A stretch of DNA of 64,000 nucleotides, taken from Sipunculus nudus. Taxonomy: Eukaryota; Annelida; Sipuncula; Golfingiida; Sipunculidae. The stretch is from positions 55,943,870-56,007,869 of the forward strand of contig CM049307.1 of assembly GCA_026874595.1 (NCBI GenBank). Direction: 5' to 3'. Numbering within the stretch: position 1 is the first letter of the stretch; each line of letters opens with the position of its first letter. Of this stretch, positions 1 through 10,130 are shown in pieces. Both the position numbers and the translations under genes were made by a program. The notes under the pieces are model-generated. The model saw only the letters and a list, made by a program, of their open reading frames with translations. It did not search any database and was not told the DNA's origin.

Positions 1-406
1 TATATTATATTATATTATAATATATTAATTTATAATATATTATAATATATTATTTTATATGATATTATATTATATTACTGGAATCAATGTTGTGAATATA
101 TTATTAATGAATATAACTACCCTGGATTCTGACCTCCTATATCAGATATAACTGGCTGACATCAATCAAGGTCCAATGATCAAACTATAAATTAACAGTA
201 CCATCAGGTATTTGTGACTTCAAACACATCAAAGCCAATAAACAGGACTTAAAAGACTTCAAACAAACTTCAAAGACATCATAGCTTTTACATTGTTTCT
301 TTGGGTGCCTTGTTATATTCTGATTTTATATTGAATATATTCAATAAAGATATCATTATATTATATTATATTTTATTTTATATTAAATTATATTTTTTTT
401 ATAATA
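1..406. repeat. AT-rich interspersed/tandem repeat, copy 1
   Basis: The block opens with TATAT/TTATA-rich sequence and contains a recognisable unit starting near 80 (GGAATCAATGTT) and running through CAAGGTCCAATGATCAAAC to about 360. The same unit recurs near 636 and, truncated, near 1039. No reading frame is present. It is probably a decayed transposon family with AT-rich linkers. Confidence 0.7.
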
Positions 407-566
407 CAGTGAAACCTCATTGTATCGAACTTGCTTAAGTTACAGACTCAATATTACAGACAACTCTTGTTAAATAATTACCAAATAAAACCCACTTGTG
501 TGAAACCTCAGATGTGTTGAAGTTCTCTGAGGATCCCTTTGACTATGACACAACGAGGTTTCACTG
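407..566. mobile_element. pogo/Tigger-like MITE (160 bp) with TA target site
   Basis: The left end reads CAGTGAAACCTCATTGT and the right end is its near-perfect inverse (CAGTGAAACCTCGTTGTG on the minus strand). Both ends are flanked by TA (405-406 and 567-568). CAGTGAAACCTC-type ends with a TA duplication are typical of non-autonomous pogo/Tigger members of the Tc1/mariner group. It has no coding capacity. It is inserted between two copies of the AT-rich repeat. Confidence 0.7.
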
Positions 567-1120
567 TATATTATATTATAATATATTATTTTATATTACA
601 TTATAATACAATATTTTACATGATATTAATATTACTGGAATCAATGTTATTGAATATATTATTAATGAATATAATCACCTTGGATTTTGATCTCCTATAT
701 CAGATATAAATTGCTGGCATCAATTAAGGTCCAATGATCAAACTATTAATTAACAGTTCCATCAGGGCCTTAAAGCACTTCAAACACACTTCAAAGACAT
801 CATAGCTTTTACATTGATCCTTTGGGTGCCTTGTTATATTCTGATTTTATATTTAATTTATTCAATAAAGATACAATTATATTAAAGTATATTATATAAT
901 ATAAGTTTATATTATATTTCATTTCATATTATATTATAATATATAATATTTTATTTTATATTATATTATATTATATTAAATTATATTATAATATATTATT
1001 TTATATTATATTTTTTTATATAATATGATATTATATTATTGGAATCAATGTTACTGAATATATTATTAATGAATATAATCAACCAGGATTTTGACTCCTA
1101 CATCAGATAAAAAAAAATAT
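567..1120. repeat. AT-rich interspersed/tandem repeat, copies 2 and 3
   Basis: A second copy of the unit seen at 80-360 starts near 636, and a third, cut short after about 70 bp, starts near 1039. TATAT-rich spacers separate them. There is no coding potential. Confidence 0.65.
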
Positions 1121-1474
1121 TGAAGAAAGAGAAACATGAAAAGGGGCATTTATCAGGCAAACTAGTAGGGGGAGGAAAGGGTGAAATGAATACAGTTGGA
1201 CATTTTAGGAGTTTGAAAGCCATTTCATGAAATAGTCTACAAGCAATTTCTACCTAATGAAAAAACGAAAAACTGAGAAAAAAAAACCAAATGGGATAAT
1301 GATAATGGTGCACCCATATGTTAGTGTTATGTATGTGTGCAAACATTATGGAACTGTCCATTCATGTGGTAAGAGTATTAGACCTGCCCAACAGTACATG
1401 GTTAGTAACTGTCTAGTATCACTCATGTAAGACTTCAAAAAGGATAATATTAACAAAATAACCAATATTTTTAG

Positions 1475-1686
1475 ATCAGCATAATCATAAAATTGATTGT
1501 GAACTCTATTCTCAGTATGCCGATCAAATTAAACTTACCAGCGATGAGAAGCCTATGGAAGAGGATATGATGAAGTATTCTGTAGGCACTAGGCAGTTAA
1601 AGGAATTTATTAACAAGAAAACAGGCAAGCGTTTTCATTCCCAGAATATACATTATACAGGAACCGACCGGACGGACAAAGAGTGA
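1475..1686 (+). pseudogene. MULE/ZSWIM-type transposase N-terminal domain fragment
   Basis: A 69-codon open frame without its own ATG begins directly after a splice-acceptor-like TATTTTTAG. It starts HNHKIDCELYSQYADQIKL and ends QLKEFINKKTGKRFHSQNI before a short unrelated tail and TGA. The pattern of HNH plus spaced tyrosines, followed by a helix and KKTGK(R)F...NI, is what I know from the N-terminal region of MULE-derived/FAR1-like and ZSWIM1/3-like proteins; this is recognition by eye only. The rest of such a protein (DDE and SWIM domains) is absent. The last ~17 nt (GACGGACAAAGAGTGAT) are identical to part of the right end of the Helentron-like element at 4361-7560, so the exon may be captured cargo. 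It lies opposite to CEP112. The alternative is a genuine exon of an unseen gene. Confidence 0.45.
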
Positions 1687-1689
1687 TTT

Positions 1690-2345
1690 AGTCTAGGGTC
1701 AGTTGTCAAGTTATAGACTCCCGTGAGACTTTAATGAAGAAAGCTGGCAATATTCATCATTTTAAAGCTTATAACCTTAGCTATCTGATCATCCAGGTTG
1801 CCATTTTCCTTACAGTTTCAAGGTTACCAAGCAGGCTCAAGGCTTTTAATATATATTGAATTTTACCAGGGTTTGTTGTCATTCCGTGGGAATTTCATGA
1901 AAATAACTGGCAACATACATAATTTTAAAGATTTTAACAGTATCCATCTATAAAAATCCATGTTGCAATTTTCCATCTGCAGTTTCAAGGTCACCAAACA
2001 AGGTCAAGGTAATGTTTTTCTTATATTTATTGAATATTTTCATGGTCAGTTGTCATTCTGTGTGGATTTCATGAAAATAACTGACAACATTTATCATTTT
2101 ACAGTTTATAACCTTATCACTCTATAAAACCTATGTTGACACATTTTCTTTAAAAAGTAAATGTCAATAAAGTTCATGCATGCTTTCGATATTTCCTTTT
2201 CCTATTTTGTTTATCCTTGGGGATTTCATGAGGAAAGCAAGCATCATACATCGTGATAAAGCTTATAACCATAAAATCTAAAAATCCTTTTGCAATTTTT
2301 CTCGTACATTCGAGGTCAACAGATAAGGTAAAGGTCATAACAGAC
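1690..2345. repeat. Tandem repeat, ~170-bp diverged units (about 4)
   Basis: Successive units carry the same order of motifs: GTCAGTTGTCATTC, a TTTCATGAAAATAACTGGCAACAT-like stretch, TTTTAAAG.TTATAACC, CCATGTTGCAATTTTCC and CAGTTTCAAGGTCACC. Starts are near 1702, 1871, 2041 and 2211. This is a decayed satellite-like core of a transposable element and has no gene. Confidence 0.7.
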
Positions 2346-3330
2346 CTTATTTTTTTAATTTTTGGACATTATTATAAGATATGAATGCCAAAGAATCAAC
2401 CCCTGTGGCATATCCCTATTTGGCAGTACTTTTTCTTCAGAATAAACACTATTCAAAATGAAGGTCATCACTCAAGGTCAAAGCACTTAACAAAATATTG
2501 AACTGAACACAAACACACCCAAATTGTAAAAAAGTAGCTGCACAAATTTCAGTTGTTAAATCTATTGGTTAAAATGTATTATGTTAAATTGTAAGGTGTG
2601 TGCAGCCTTACAGTATTGAAATAACCCACATTCAATAAGCAAATACAAAGAGCCACTTTTTAAATGTGTTATATTGTTAAATAACTGGAAAATGTTGAGA
2701 ATTTTTCTCACTTGAAAAGTAGATGCATCCATTTATTTAAGTATATTGTGCACTGCAAATACTTAAATGACTTTTTATGAGCTTTGTAAACATTAACATA
2801 ATATACCTTGTCTGACTGAGTGTTATTCGTGTAAAATCCTGCTTTTTTTATCATATATGGATTATAACTGGAACTATTCATCAATAAAATTCAGCCAGTT
2901 GTACAAAAAAATGTAGTTCATTACAACATCAGTCTCTGTCATCATGCAAATTTAACCAAAAAATATTTTTTTAATGTTTGGATTATGTCACTGTAATCAG
3001 TTAATGTTATATAATAAGTCATACAAAAGCTCTAATTTTTCAACATTAATTGGATTGATTAAATACCTTATATATGGATTGCTTTAAGATTTACTATCAT
3101 TGTTCATATCTGGTATCCTGTGTCTGGACTGACACATAGTTATGCAGTTATGCCAAAAGACAACTTTCTTGTAACCGAGAAACAGTCATCAATATCTTAA
3201 AGCAATTGTTTTAAAAAAGTCCTTTTTTACAGTTCTATACTCAGGACACAGATTTTTGTAATTATGGGGCAGATATTGAAAATTGTAATAATTAAACCTT
3301 AATATTTGACACTGAACTTGACATTGCAAA
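2346..3330. other. Non-coding stretch, no recognisable feature
   Basis: AT-rich unique-looking sequence with stops in all frames. It shows no splice-flanked coding block matching the missing CEP112 C-terminus. Confidence 0.6.
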
Positions 3331-3765
3331 ATTTCACGTGGGTAAGTCCAACCATTTCAGAGATATGAGTGATTTTATCCCAAGGCGGATGAAACGATGG
3401 ATGTTGTGCAAAAAATGGTTACAGGTGGTGCCACCATTTTTAGTGTATGTTATAAAGCTTTCAAGGGCTACATTTGTGCAAAATTTTTAGCCTGATTGGT
3501 CAAATGAGTCTGAAGAAATGTGGGTTAATGTGTCAAAACAGACACACAGATGGACCCACTGGAGAGAGTAAAGGTCAGAGGTCTACACAAAATATTTTGG
3601 CACCAGATCACATGTGACCCGATTATGTAAAGTGTAAAGTCTTGGAAAAATCTGTCCAGTGGTCTCAGAGTTCTATTTTGAAAACGAACGCCGCAGCGGC
3701 AGTGACAGAACCCGGTCCAATACACAGGATACGCAAAACTTTGTTTTGGTTAATACAATAAATGA
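3331..3765. repeat. Right half of GGTGGCGCCACC-type repeat (family G)
   Basis: This stretch carries the typical series AGATATGAGTGATTTTA, TGTGCAAAAAATGGTTACAGG, TGTATGTTATAAAGC, CACATGTGACCCGATTA, GAACGCCGC and finally GCAAAACTTTGTTTTGG. The same series in the same order is found at 5080-5722 and 53570-53961. Only the right part is present here. Confidence 0.75.
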
Positions 3766-4360
3766 AACAGAATGCCCCTAATTTCAAGGTAAGAATTGGA
3801 TTCTGCACCGTCAAAAACATATAAATTGAAAGAAAGATTAATGAAATCGGTCAAGTTTTAACGCTTATAGGTAGAAATTGATCTTTTTGATTTCATGTAG
3901 CACCAATTTTGAAATATGACCACCCTGTTGACTCTAACATGGATGCAAGATTGCCACCTATAATAAAATTGTTCCTTAGGGTCCATTTTAAATATATAAA
4001 TAGGTGATGTACTTTCTTCAGAAAATGTCTACACGATTACACATGCTCCTACACTATAAAGGGAACTGTAATGTTATAAATATCTGGGGGTAAAAAAAGC
4101 CCTGCTATCAATCAGAATTTCCACTAGTTAACTCTTGAACCTCCTTGAGAAAGAAGGGTTCCTGTAAAATGAGGGTTCTTGCTCCTCAACCTGTCATGAA
4201 ATTTTAACTTCAGCTATTGTGCATAAGAGACATGCTAGTTAACCTGGAGTATCAATGACATCATAATATTGCATTATGTCTTGCAAGTGTTCAACAAAAA
4301 TATTATATTTAACCTTTACTGAGACTTCAGTTGAAAGAACTTGTGTTAATTTCGAAGAAA
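3766..4360. other. Non-coding stretch, nothing recognised
   Basis: Unique-looking AT-rich sequence with no long open frame and no repeat unit seen elsewhere in the window. Confidence 0.5.
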
Positions 4361-4539
4361 AACAAGTGACCCATGGGTCATGACGCTCAGCTGACTGGGA
4401 AGAGATTCGCAAAAGGAAATTTTATCATCAGAATGGTAGTATATACCCATTCAACTGAAGCATCAAACAGATTAACCAACAGGCCAAGATTTAGTCTGTA
4501 TTTATATATCTCAAAAATAGAGAAAAATGTGTAAACTTT

Positions 4540-5720
4540 TAAAACTAGAATACGGGTAACCCACAAGTGACTACATGTATCTGCCAAAATCGGATAGTGA
4601 GGCATGGATTGAGTGGCAAGGGGAAATAGAGTGAGGTATGTTGCATATTAGCATGGATGTCTGCAGCCTAAATGTGTATGTAGGTTGTGCCACCTACCAC
4701 AAATCCAGAAAGCTGTCCAAGTTGTATACACCTGCAAAATTTTAGGCAGAAAAGTCAAACCACTACATGTATATGAGCGATTTTTGCCCATGGCAGACAA
4801 ACAGACAAACACTGTGCAAAAATCTTTGTAGGTAACCCCTCCAGTTTTGTGTTTATGATAAAGACCTATGTGAGATCTAAACACATGCACAATTTTGGCC
4901 CAATCGGTCAAATGGTTCCTGAGATATGAGCTTGGATGTGTCCAGGGTTAACTAGAATGTAGGTGGCGCCACCTGTCATAAAATCAAGAAAGCTGTCCAC
5001 GATGTATAAACCTGCAACATTTTAGGCAGTTATGTCGAACCACTACAGAGAAATGAGTAATTTTAGGCCACGGCAGACTAACAGACAGAGGCTGTACAAA
5101 CATTGTTACAGGTGGCGCCACCATTTTTTGTGTATGTTACAGAGCTATCAAAGGGCTACATTTGTATAAATTTTATTTCCTGATCGGTCAAACGGTTCCC
5201 GAGATATAAGCTTGGATGTCATCAGCGTGAACGTGAACGTAGATGGCGCCACCTGTCATAAAATTAAGAAAGCTATCCTGGATGTATACACATGACGAAT
5301 TTCAGGTGAATTAGTCAATTCACTGCAGAGATATGAGTGATTTTAACCCAAGGCAGATGAACAGATGGACACTGTGCAAACATGGTTACAGGTGGCGCCA
5401 CCATTTTTTGTGTATGTTATAAAGCAATCCAAGGGCTACATTTGTATCAATTTTATTTCCTGATCGGTCAAATGGTTCCCGAGATATGAGGGTTTATGAG
5501 TGGAAACAGACCCACAAATGGACATTGGATAGAGAGGAAAGGTCAGAGGTCAATGCAAATTGGTTAGGCACCAGTTCACATGTGACCCGATAATAGGTGT
5601 AAGTTTGGGAAAAATTGGTCCATTAGTCTCCGAGGAGCTCTCTGGAAACGAACGCCGCCGCGGCGGAGGAACTCGGTCAAAAACATAGTATCCGCAAAAC
5701 TTCGTTTTGGCGGATACAAA
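4540..5720. mobile_element. Family G element, copy 1, nested in element A
   Basis: Subterminal inverted repeats are visible: TGTATCTGCCAAAATC at 4576 and GTTTTGGCGGATACA at 5704. The interior consists of diverged ~200-bp units, several carrying the palindrome GGTGGCGCCACC (for example near 4961, 5110 and 5390). The right end has a CGCCGCCGCGGCGG stretch. It is a close relative of 52450-53960, which starts and ends at the same motifs. There is no coding sequence. Confidence 0.65.
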
Positions 5721-5721
5721 A

Positions 5722-7240
5722 ATACAGGTGGCTCCATCAGTCTGCAGAAACTAATAAAAACACTTAATGGTCAATATCCATGCAAAAAATCATGGTGATC
5801 TCTGCATTAGTTGTTCAGATACTTCAGTTTTTGTATCAAATTGTCCATTATTCTGAGGGATACTTCGGAGTCCTATAGCTTGAAGGATATGGGTAACAGA
5901 GACCTAATTTCAAGTTTCCACAGGCACCTTTCATGGGCCTCCTTGCATGACAAGAATGAAGATTCTAGGTCCAGTTGTTGCGATTTGTACCCTGTTGACA
6001 GATAACCACATCTTTAAAGGTCTCAAAAAAAAGAAAAAAATTCGTAAAAATTTGAAAAAAAAATAGAGGTGGCACACCCAGTCTGCAGAAACTGATGGAA
6101 CAGCTCATGATCAATATGTATGCCGAAAATCATGACCATCAGTGTTGTAGTTATTGAAATACTGCAGTTTTTGTATCAAATTTTCCATTATTCTGGGGGG
6201 GGGGGGGGGGGTATTTCGGACCCATACAGCTTAAAGAATATGGGTAACAGAGACCTAATTTCAAGTTTCCATGGAGACTTTTCATGGGTCTCCCTGTGTG
6301 TCAAGAATGAAGATTCTTGGTCCAGTTTTTATGATTTGTACCCTGTTAACAGATGTTCATATCTTTAAAGGTCTCAAAATACAGAAAAATTTCGTAAAAA
6401 AAACCGAACAAATACAGGTGGTGCCACCAGTCTGCAGAAACTTATGAAACACTCCATGATCAATATCCATGCAAACAATTATGGTTATCTCTGCATTAGT
6501 TGTTCAGATACTTTAGCTTTTGTATCAAATTTTCCATTATTCTGAGCTGTACTTTGGAGTGCCATAGCTCAAAGGATATGGGTAACAGAGACCAAATTTC
6601 AGGTTTCCATGGAGACTTATCATGGGTCTCCCTGTGTGTCAAGAACGAAGATTCTAGGTCCAGTCGTTACGATTTGTACCCTGTTGACAGATAACTACAT
6701 CCTTAAAGGTCTCAAAAATGGAGAACACAATTCGTGAACATTGAAAAATACAGGTGGCGCCACCAGTCTGCACAAACTTGGTCCAGTTTTTATGATTTGT
6801 ACCCTGTTAACAGATGTTCATATCTTTAAAGGTCTCAAAAATACAGAAAAATTTCGTAAAAAAAACCGAACAAATACAGGTGGTGCCACCAGTCTGCAGA
6901 AACTTATGAAACACTCCATGATCAATATCCATGCAAACAATTATGGTTATCTCTGCATTAGTTGTTCAGATACTTTAGCTTTTGTATCAAATTTTCCATT
7001 ATTCTGAGCTGTACTTTGGAGTGCCATAGCTCAAAGGATATGGGTAACAGAGACCAAATTTCAGGTTTCCATGGAGACTTATCATGGGTCTCCCAGTGTG
7101 TCAAGAACGAAGATTCTAGGTCCAGTCGTTACGATTTGTACCCTGTTGACAGATAACTACATCCTTAAAGGTCTCAAAAATGGAGAACACAATTCGTGAA
7201 CATTGAAAAATACAGGTGGCGCCACCAGTCTGCACAAACT
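5722..7240. repeat. Tandem array of ~345-bp units (family T)
   Basis: Units begin with CAGGTGGCGCCACCAGTCTG (or a diverged form) near 5727, 6066, 6414, 6750 (truncated), 6876 and 7212. Each continues through TTGTTCAGATACTT, AAGGATATGGGTAACAGAGA, CCATGGAGACTT, TCTAGGTCCAG and TACCCTGTTGACAGATAAC. One unit has a 15-16 nt G run at about 6197. The short open frames are side products of a conserved repeat and differ only where units differ, so no protein is inferred. The array forms the right part of element A's core. Confidence 0.8.
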
Positions 7241-7560
7241 GATGAAACATCTCATAATCAATATGTATGTCGAAAATCATGACCATCAGTGATGTAGTTA
7301 ATGAGATATTGAAGTTTTTGTATGAAATTTTTTACTTTTCTTGGGGGTACTTTGGGGCCACATAGCTCGAAGGATATGGGTAACAGAGACCTAATTTCTG
7401 GTTTCCAAGGAGATTTTTTATGGACCTCTCAGAATCCCAAGTTACAAGGTTCTAGGTCCAGCGGTTACGATTTGTGCCTGGTTAACGGACAGACAGACGG
7501 ACGACGGACAAAGAGTGATCGCTATAGCTCAGATGACTTTCAGTCAGCTGAGCTAAAAAA

Positions 7561-8076
7561 CATATAATACCTTAAAAGTTATTGCATTAACAAAAAAATC
7601 CCAAACTATAATTCTAAAATTCAACTGATTTGGCCTTGAAGATCAAGGTCAAGGTCAAGAGTTTACAGATTTGTCCAAACACTTGCGTTTCAAATGTATA
7701 TCAAATTGATTAAAAAAATGTAATACCTTAATTACATATGTTACATGTTTCACAAAAATTGTATGTTTTGGCTGATTTGACTCTGAATTATAAATTGAAG
7801 ACAAAAACAACAACCTCCCTCCCCTTGTATTATGCCATACATTTGCATTTTGGCCTTAAAAAACACACATTTGATCAGCAAGGTCCCTCCAAAATACCTG
7901 CCTCAGCATCTGTTGCTTGCATAACTTTAAAAACTTTAAAAAATAGTGAACTTAACAAATATGACTTTTTGAGTTGGCCTCCCTGCCCAGAAGGAAATAT
8001 AAAGGACCATAGCAAAAAGAGGCAATATTTCAGCTTGTACAGTAACAATGCATTGAGATACAAAGTCAATTATATA
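7561..8076. other. Non-coding stretch with GGTCAAGGTCA-containing repeat remnants
   Basis: The sequence around 7630-7660 (CTTGAAGATCAAGGTCAAGG) resembles the tandem block at 12700-13090. A 122-codon frame here (7738-8106) has low-complexity, non-conserved content and ends in the next element, so it is not taken as a gene. Confidence 0.5.
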
Positions 8077-9261
8077 CTGTGGTTGCCTTTATATTGGCGG
8101 GGCTGAATTTTCGCGGTTTTTATGTTTTTAAAAGTTTCACGGGGTTCCTTTTTCGAGCTCTGTCATTGGTCTAGTAGTATATTTCATTATCAAAAATAGT
8201 TTCATTGACCGGGAGAGATTTCACTATTATCTAGGTCTCCTATATCTCTGTCCGGATATCGCATGTTCGCACATTCACAGACGGCTGAGCCGACGCCTGC
8301 GGGAAGCATTGACCCCGCTGGCTGTAATTAGTTCAGGGCCGAGGCTCATTAAAAACAACTCAAATGTTATTAAGGTGTGTCGAGAAACCAATCTGTAACT
8401 ACAAAACGGTATATTAAGTTTGTTTAGGGAAACTGTCTTGATAAGGGTATCTTACTCCTGTTAATTAAAAGTCGAGTCGTAATCACCTGCTCAACCAACA
8501 AGGGACGCCTGTAGGTAGCCCCCTTGTTTCAGTATCAAAGGCAGGGATGTGCCCAGAATAATTTGAATGCCGTTTATATATGTTGCTAATTACTTCCATA
8601 TAGGTGGAAGAAGGAACCGTATTCAGTTTCTCACAGTTAAAATCTGAAGCAAAACATAATATTCCACTGTTTTGAGGCACTTTGGCCCCAAAATGAACTG
8701 CGACCTTTCAAATATATTCAAAACTCACGTCATCACTAGCCAATCATACATCGTTTGGCACGTCATGATTTCACAGAATTAGTCTTTTATACAATTACAA
8801 GGTAGCGCAACTCTAGTGGCTATGTTCACTACTTTAGTATCAAATTTTATTCATTAACATGACTAAATACGGCACAATGTGAACGAGTACCTTCTACTCA
8901 ATATTCATTTTTAAGCGGCACTGGATGTCATCTAACTTGGCATAACTGCCGGGCGCGTCCGCCAGAGTTAGCATGCACCTGCAAAGGGTCCCGGTTTTTT
9001 GCATCAAAGCAAACCGATATTATTTAAAATGGGCCCAGCATTCTCCCTGAATCACATATCGTATATGCACCAGGCTCGATGGACAATCACTACGTAGCTG
9101 AAGATAAATATCAACTGTCGCAAACTATCGGCAGCTTCTGAAATTAATGATTATGGTCTGGTATATGTGCATTCAAAACTGCGTGGTTTCATTTTCGCGG
9201 TCAGGGAGCGACCGCGAATATCGCGAATTTGAAACCACCACAAATAAGAAGACAACCACAG
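8077..9261. mobile_element. DNA element (1.19 kb) with CTGTGGTTG termini and TA duplication
   Basis: The left end CTGTGGTTGCCTT and the right end (minus strand CTGTGGTTGTCTT) are inverted and flanked by TA on both sides. Both subterminal regions carry TTCGCGG/CCGCGAA motifs, and the interior is richer in CpG than the surroundings (8150-8340 and 8940-9010). No transposase frame is visible, so it would be non-autonomous. The CpG-rich interior could be mistaken for a promoter. Confidence 0.5.
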
Positions 9262-10067
9262 TACCCCTTTCACACGGCAATTCCAAACCGGTTTCAAACT
9301 ATTTTGAGTGCACATTAGAGCTTTCACAGTGCAACCCAAAGCATTTTCAAACAGTTTAAACCAAAGCGTTTTGGATCAAGCTCAGGAGGTGGTTGCAAAC
9401 TGTTTTGAATGCGAATTGTTTTATCTGCTTTGTTAAGGTGTCTTGTGAATGGTTAGGACCCAGTTTTCAATTAGCAACTCAGTCACAGTGCAAGCACAAA
9501 CGCTTGTGTTAGCATGTTGTTACATTGTTCCACATGTGAAATGTACACAACACGCACTGGTGCTAGATGCTCATGTAAAAGCAATAAACTGCTTAGCCCG
9601 TTGTTTTGAAAACGTTTCATGTATGAAAGGGGTAAAACATCATATCAGTATTGATAGCTGTCCCTGTATCTATATACTATTGGTACATGAGCATCCAGCA
9701 GAAAGTGGAACTTTACTTGTGACCTCTAGCAGTTAATAATAGTCATTGACTCAGCAAATGTAAAGTGAATCATCATTGGCCAGAATTCAGTAAACCAGCA
9801 TCTGATTGGCTGACAGCTGTATGATCAAACCAGTTTAAGGTCATGACAAACTTGAAGAAAATCTGACCTCTGTATTGTGCATTTATATTATATCATCTAC
9901 ATTATCTTGAGTGAAGTAATGCAATACACATCATATCTTGGGTCTCAACATGGGTCCCCTCACTGCACTACATACCAAACTGTATATTCTGTATATTACC
10001 TGGGTCATGAACAGCCCTGGAAAGCACTCAGTATATTTATGAAATAAAATATATCAGTATGACCTAC
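9262..10067. other. Non-coding stretch next to CEP112 exon 25
   Basis: No exon-like block was found, nor any recognisable repeat except weak internal repetition of AAACTGTTTTGAATGC-like sequence at 9290-9420. The short frame at 9449-9736 shows no conserved features. Confidence 0.5.
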
Positions 10068-10130
10068 CTCAGTGGCTTTGTTACTTCTTTGTGAGTATTC
10101 CTTTTCAATCTCCTTCAATTTAGTATTGGT
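10068..10130 (-). CDS. CEP112: CEP112 coding exon 25 (residues 792-812)
   Basis: The exon is bounded by an AG acceptor (ATATTTCAG) and a GTAGGTC donor, phase 0 to 0, 63 nt. It encodes [21 protein letters not shown], matching the KLKQIEKEY segment of vertebrate CEP112. It is the last exon found. Because it ends in a donor rather than a stop, at least one more exon must follow. Confidence 0.9.

Larger units (their letters stand above)
4361..7560 (+). mobile_element. Composite Helentron/'pearl'-like element A
   Basis: The left end contains the 14-bp perfect palindrome TGACCCATGGGTCA followed by CGCTCAGCTGA. The right end has a GGACAGACAGACGG microsatellite tail, then a hairpin with arms TAGCTCAGATGACT (7525-7538) and AGTCAGCTGAGCTA (7542-7555), then A6. 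The same two termini bound the elements at 29501-32755 and 45834-49005 and the miniature at 22381-22503, but the core differs. Here the core is a family-G block (4540-5720) and then ~345-bp tandem units (5722-7240). Left region, tandem core and microsatellite-bearing right region is the plan known for bivalve pearl elements/HINEs. No Rep/helicase is encoded. Family assignment is inference. Confidence 0.6.

Noticed and set aside
5722-7240. CRISPR-like regular repeat array
   Set aside because: Units are ~345 bp, diverged and without short direct repeats separated by unique spacers. The genome is eukaryotic.
5811-7567. Series of similar 64-88-codon plus-strand frames (repeated DMGNRDLIS-type peptides)
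   Set aside because: They are translations of the family T repeat unit. Stops and indels differ between units, and no unit has a conserved start or length.
1-10067. Remaining C-terminal exons of CEP112
   Set aside because: I looked for minus-strand, splice-flanked, K/E/Q-rich blocks matching the vertebrate C-terminus and found none. A very short or diverged exon could have been missed.
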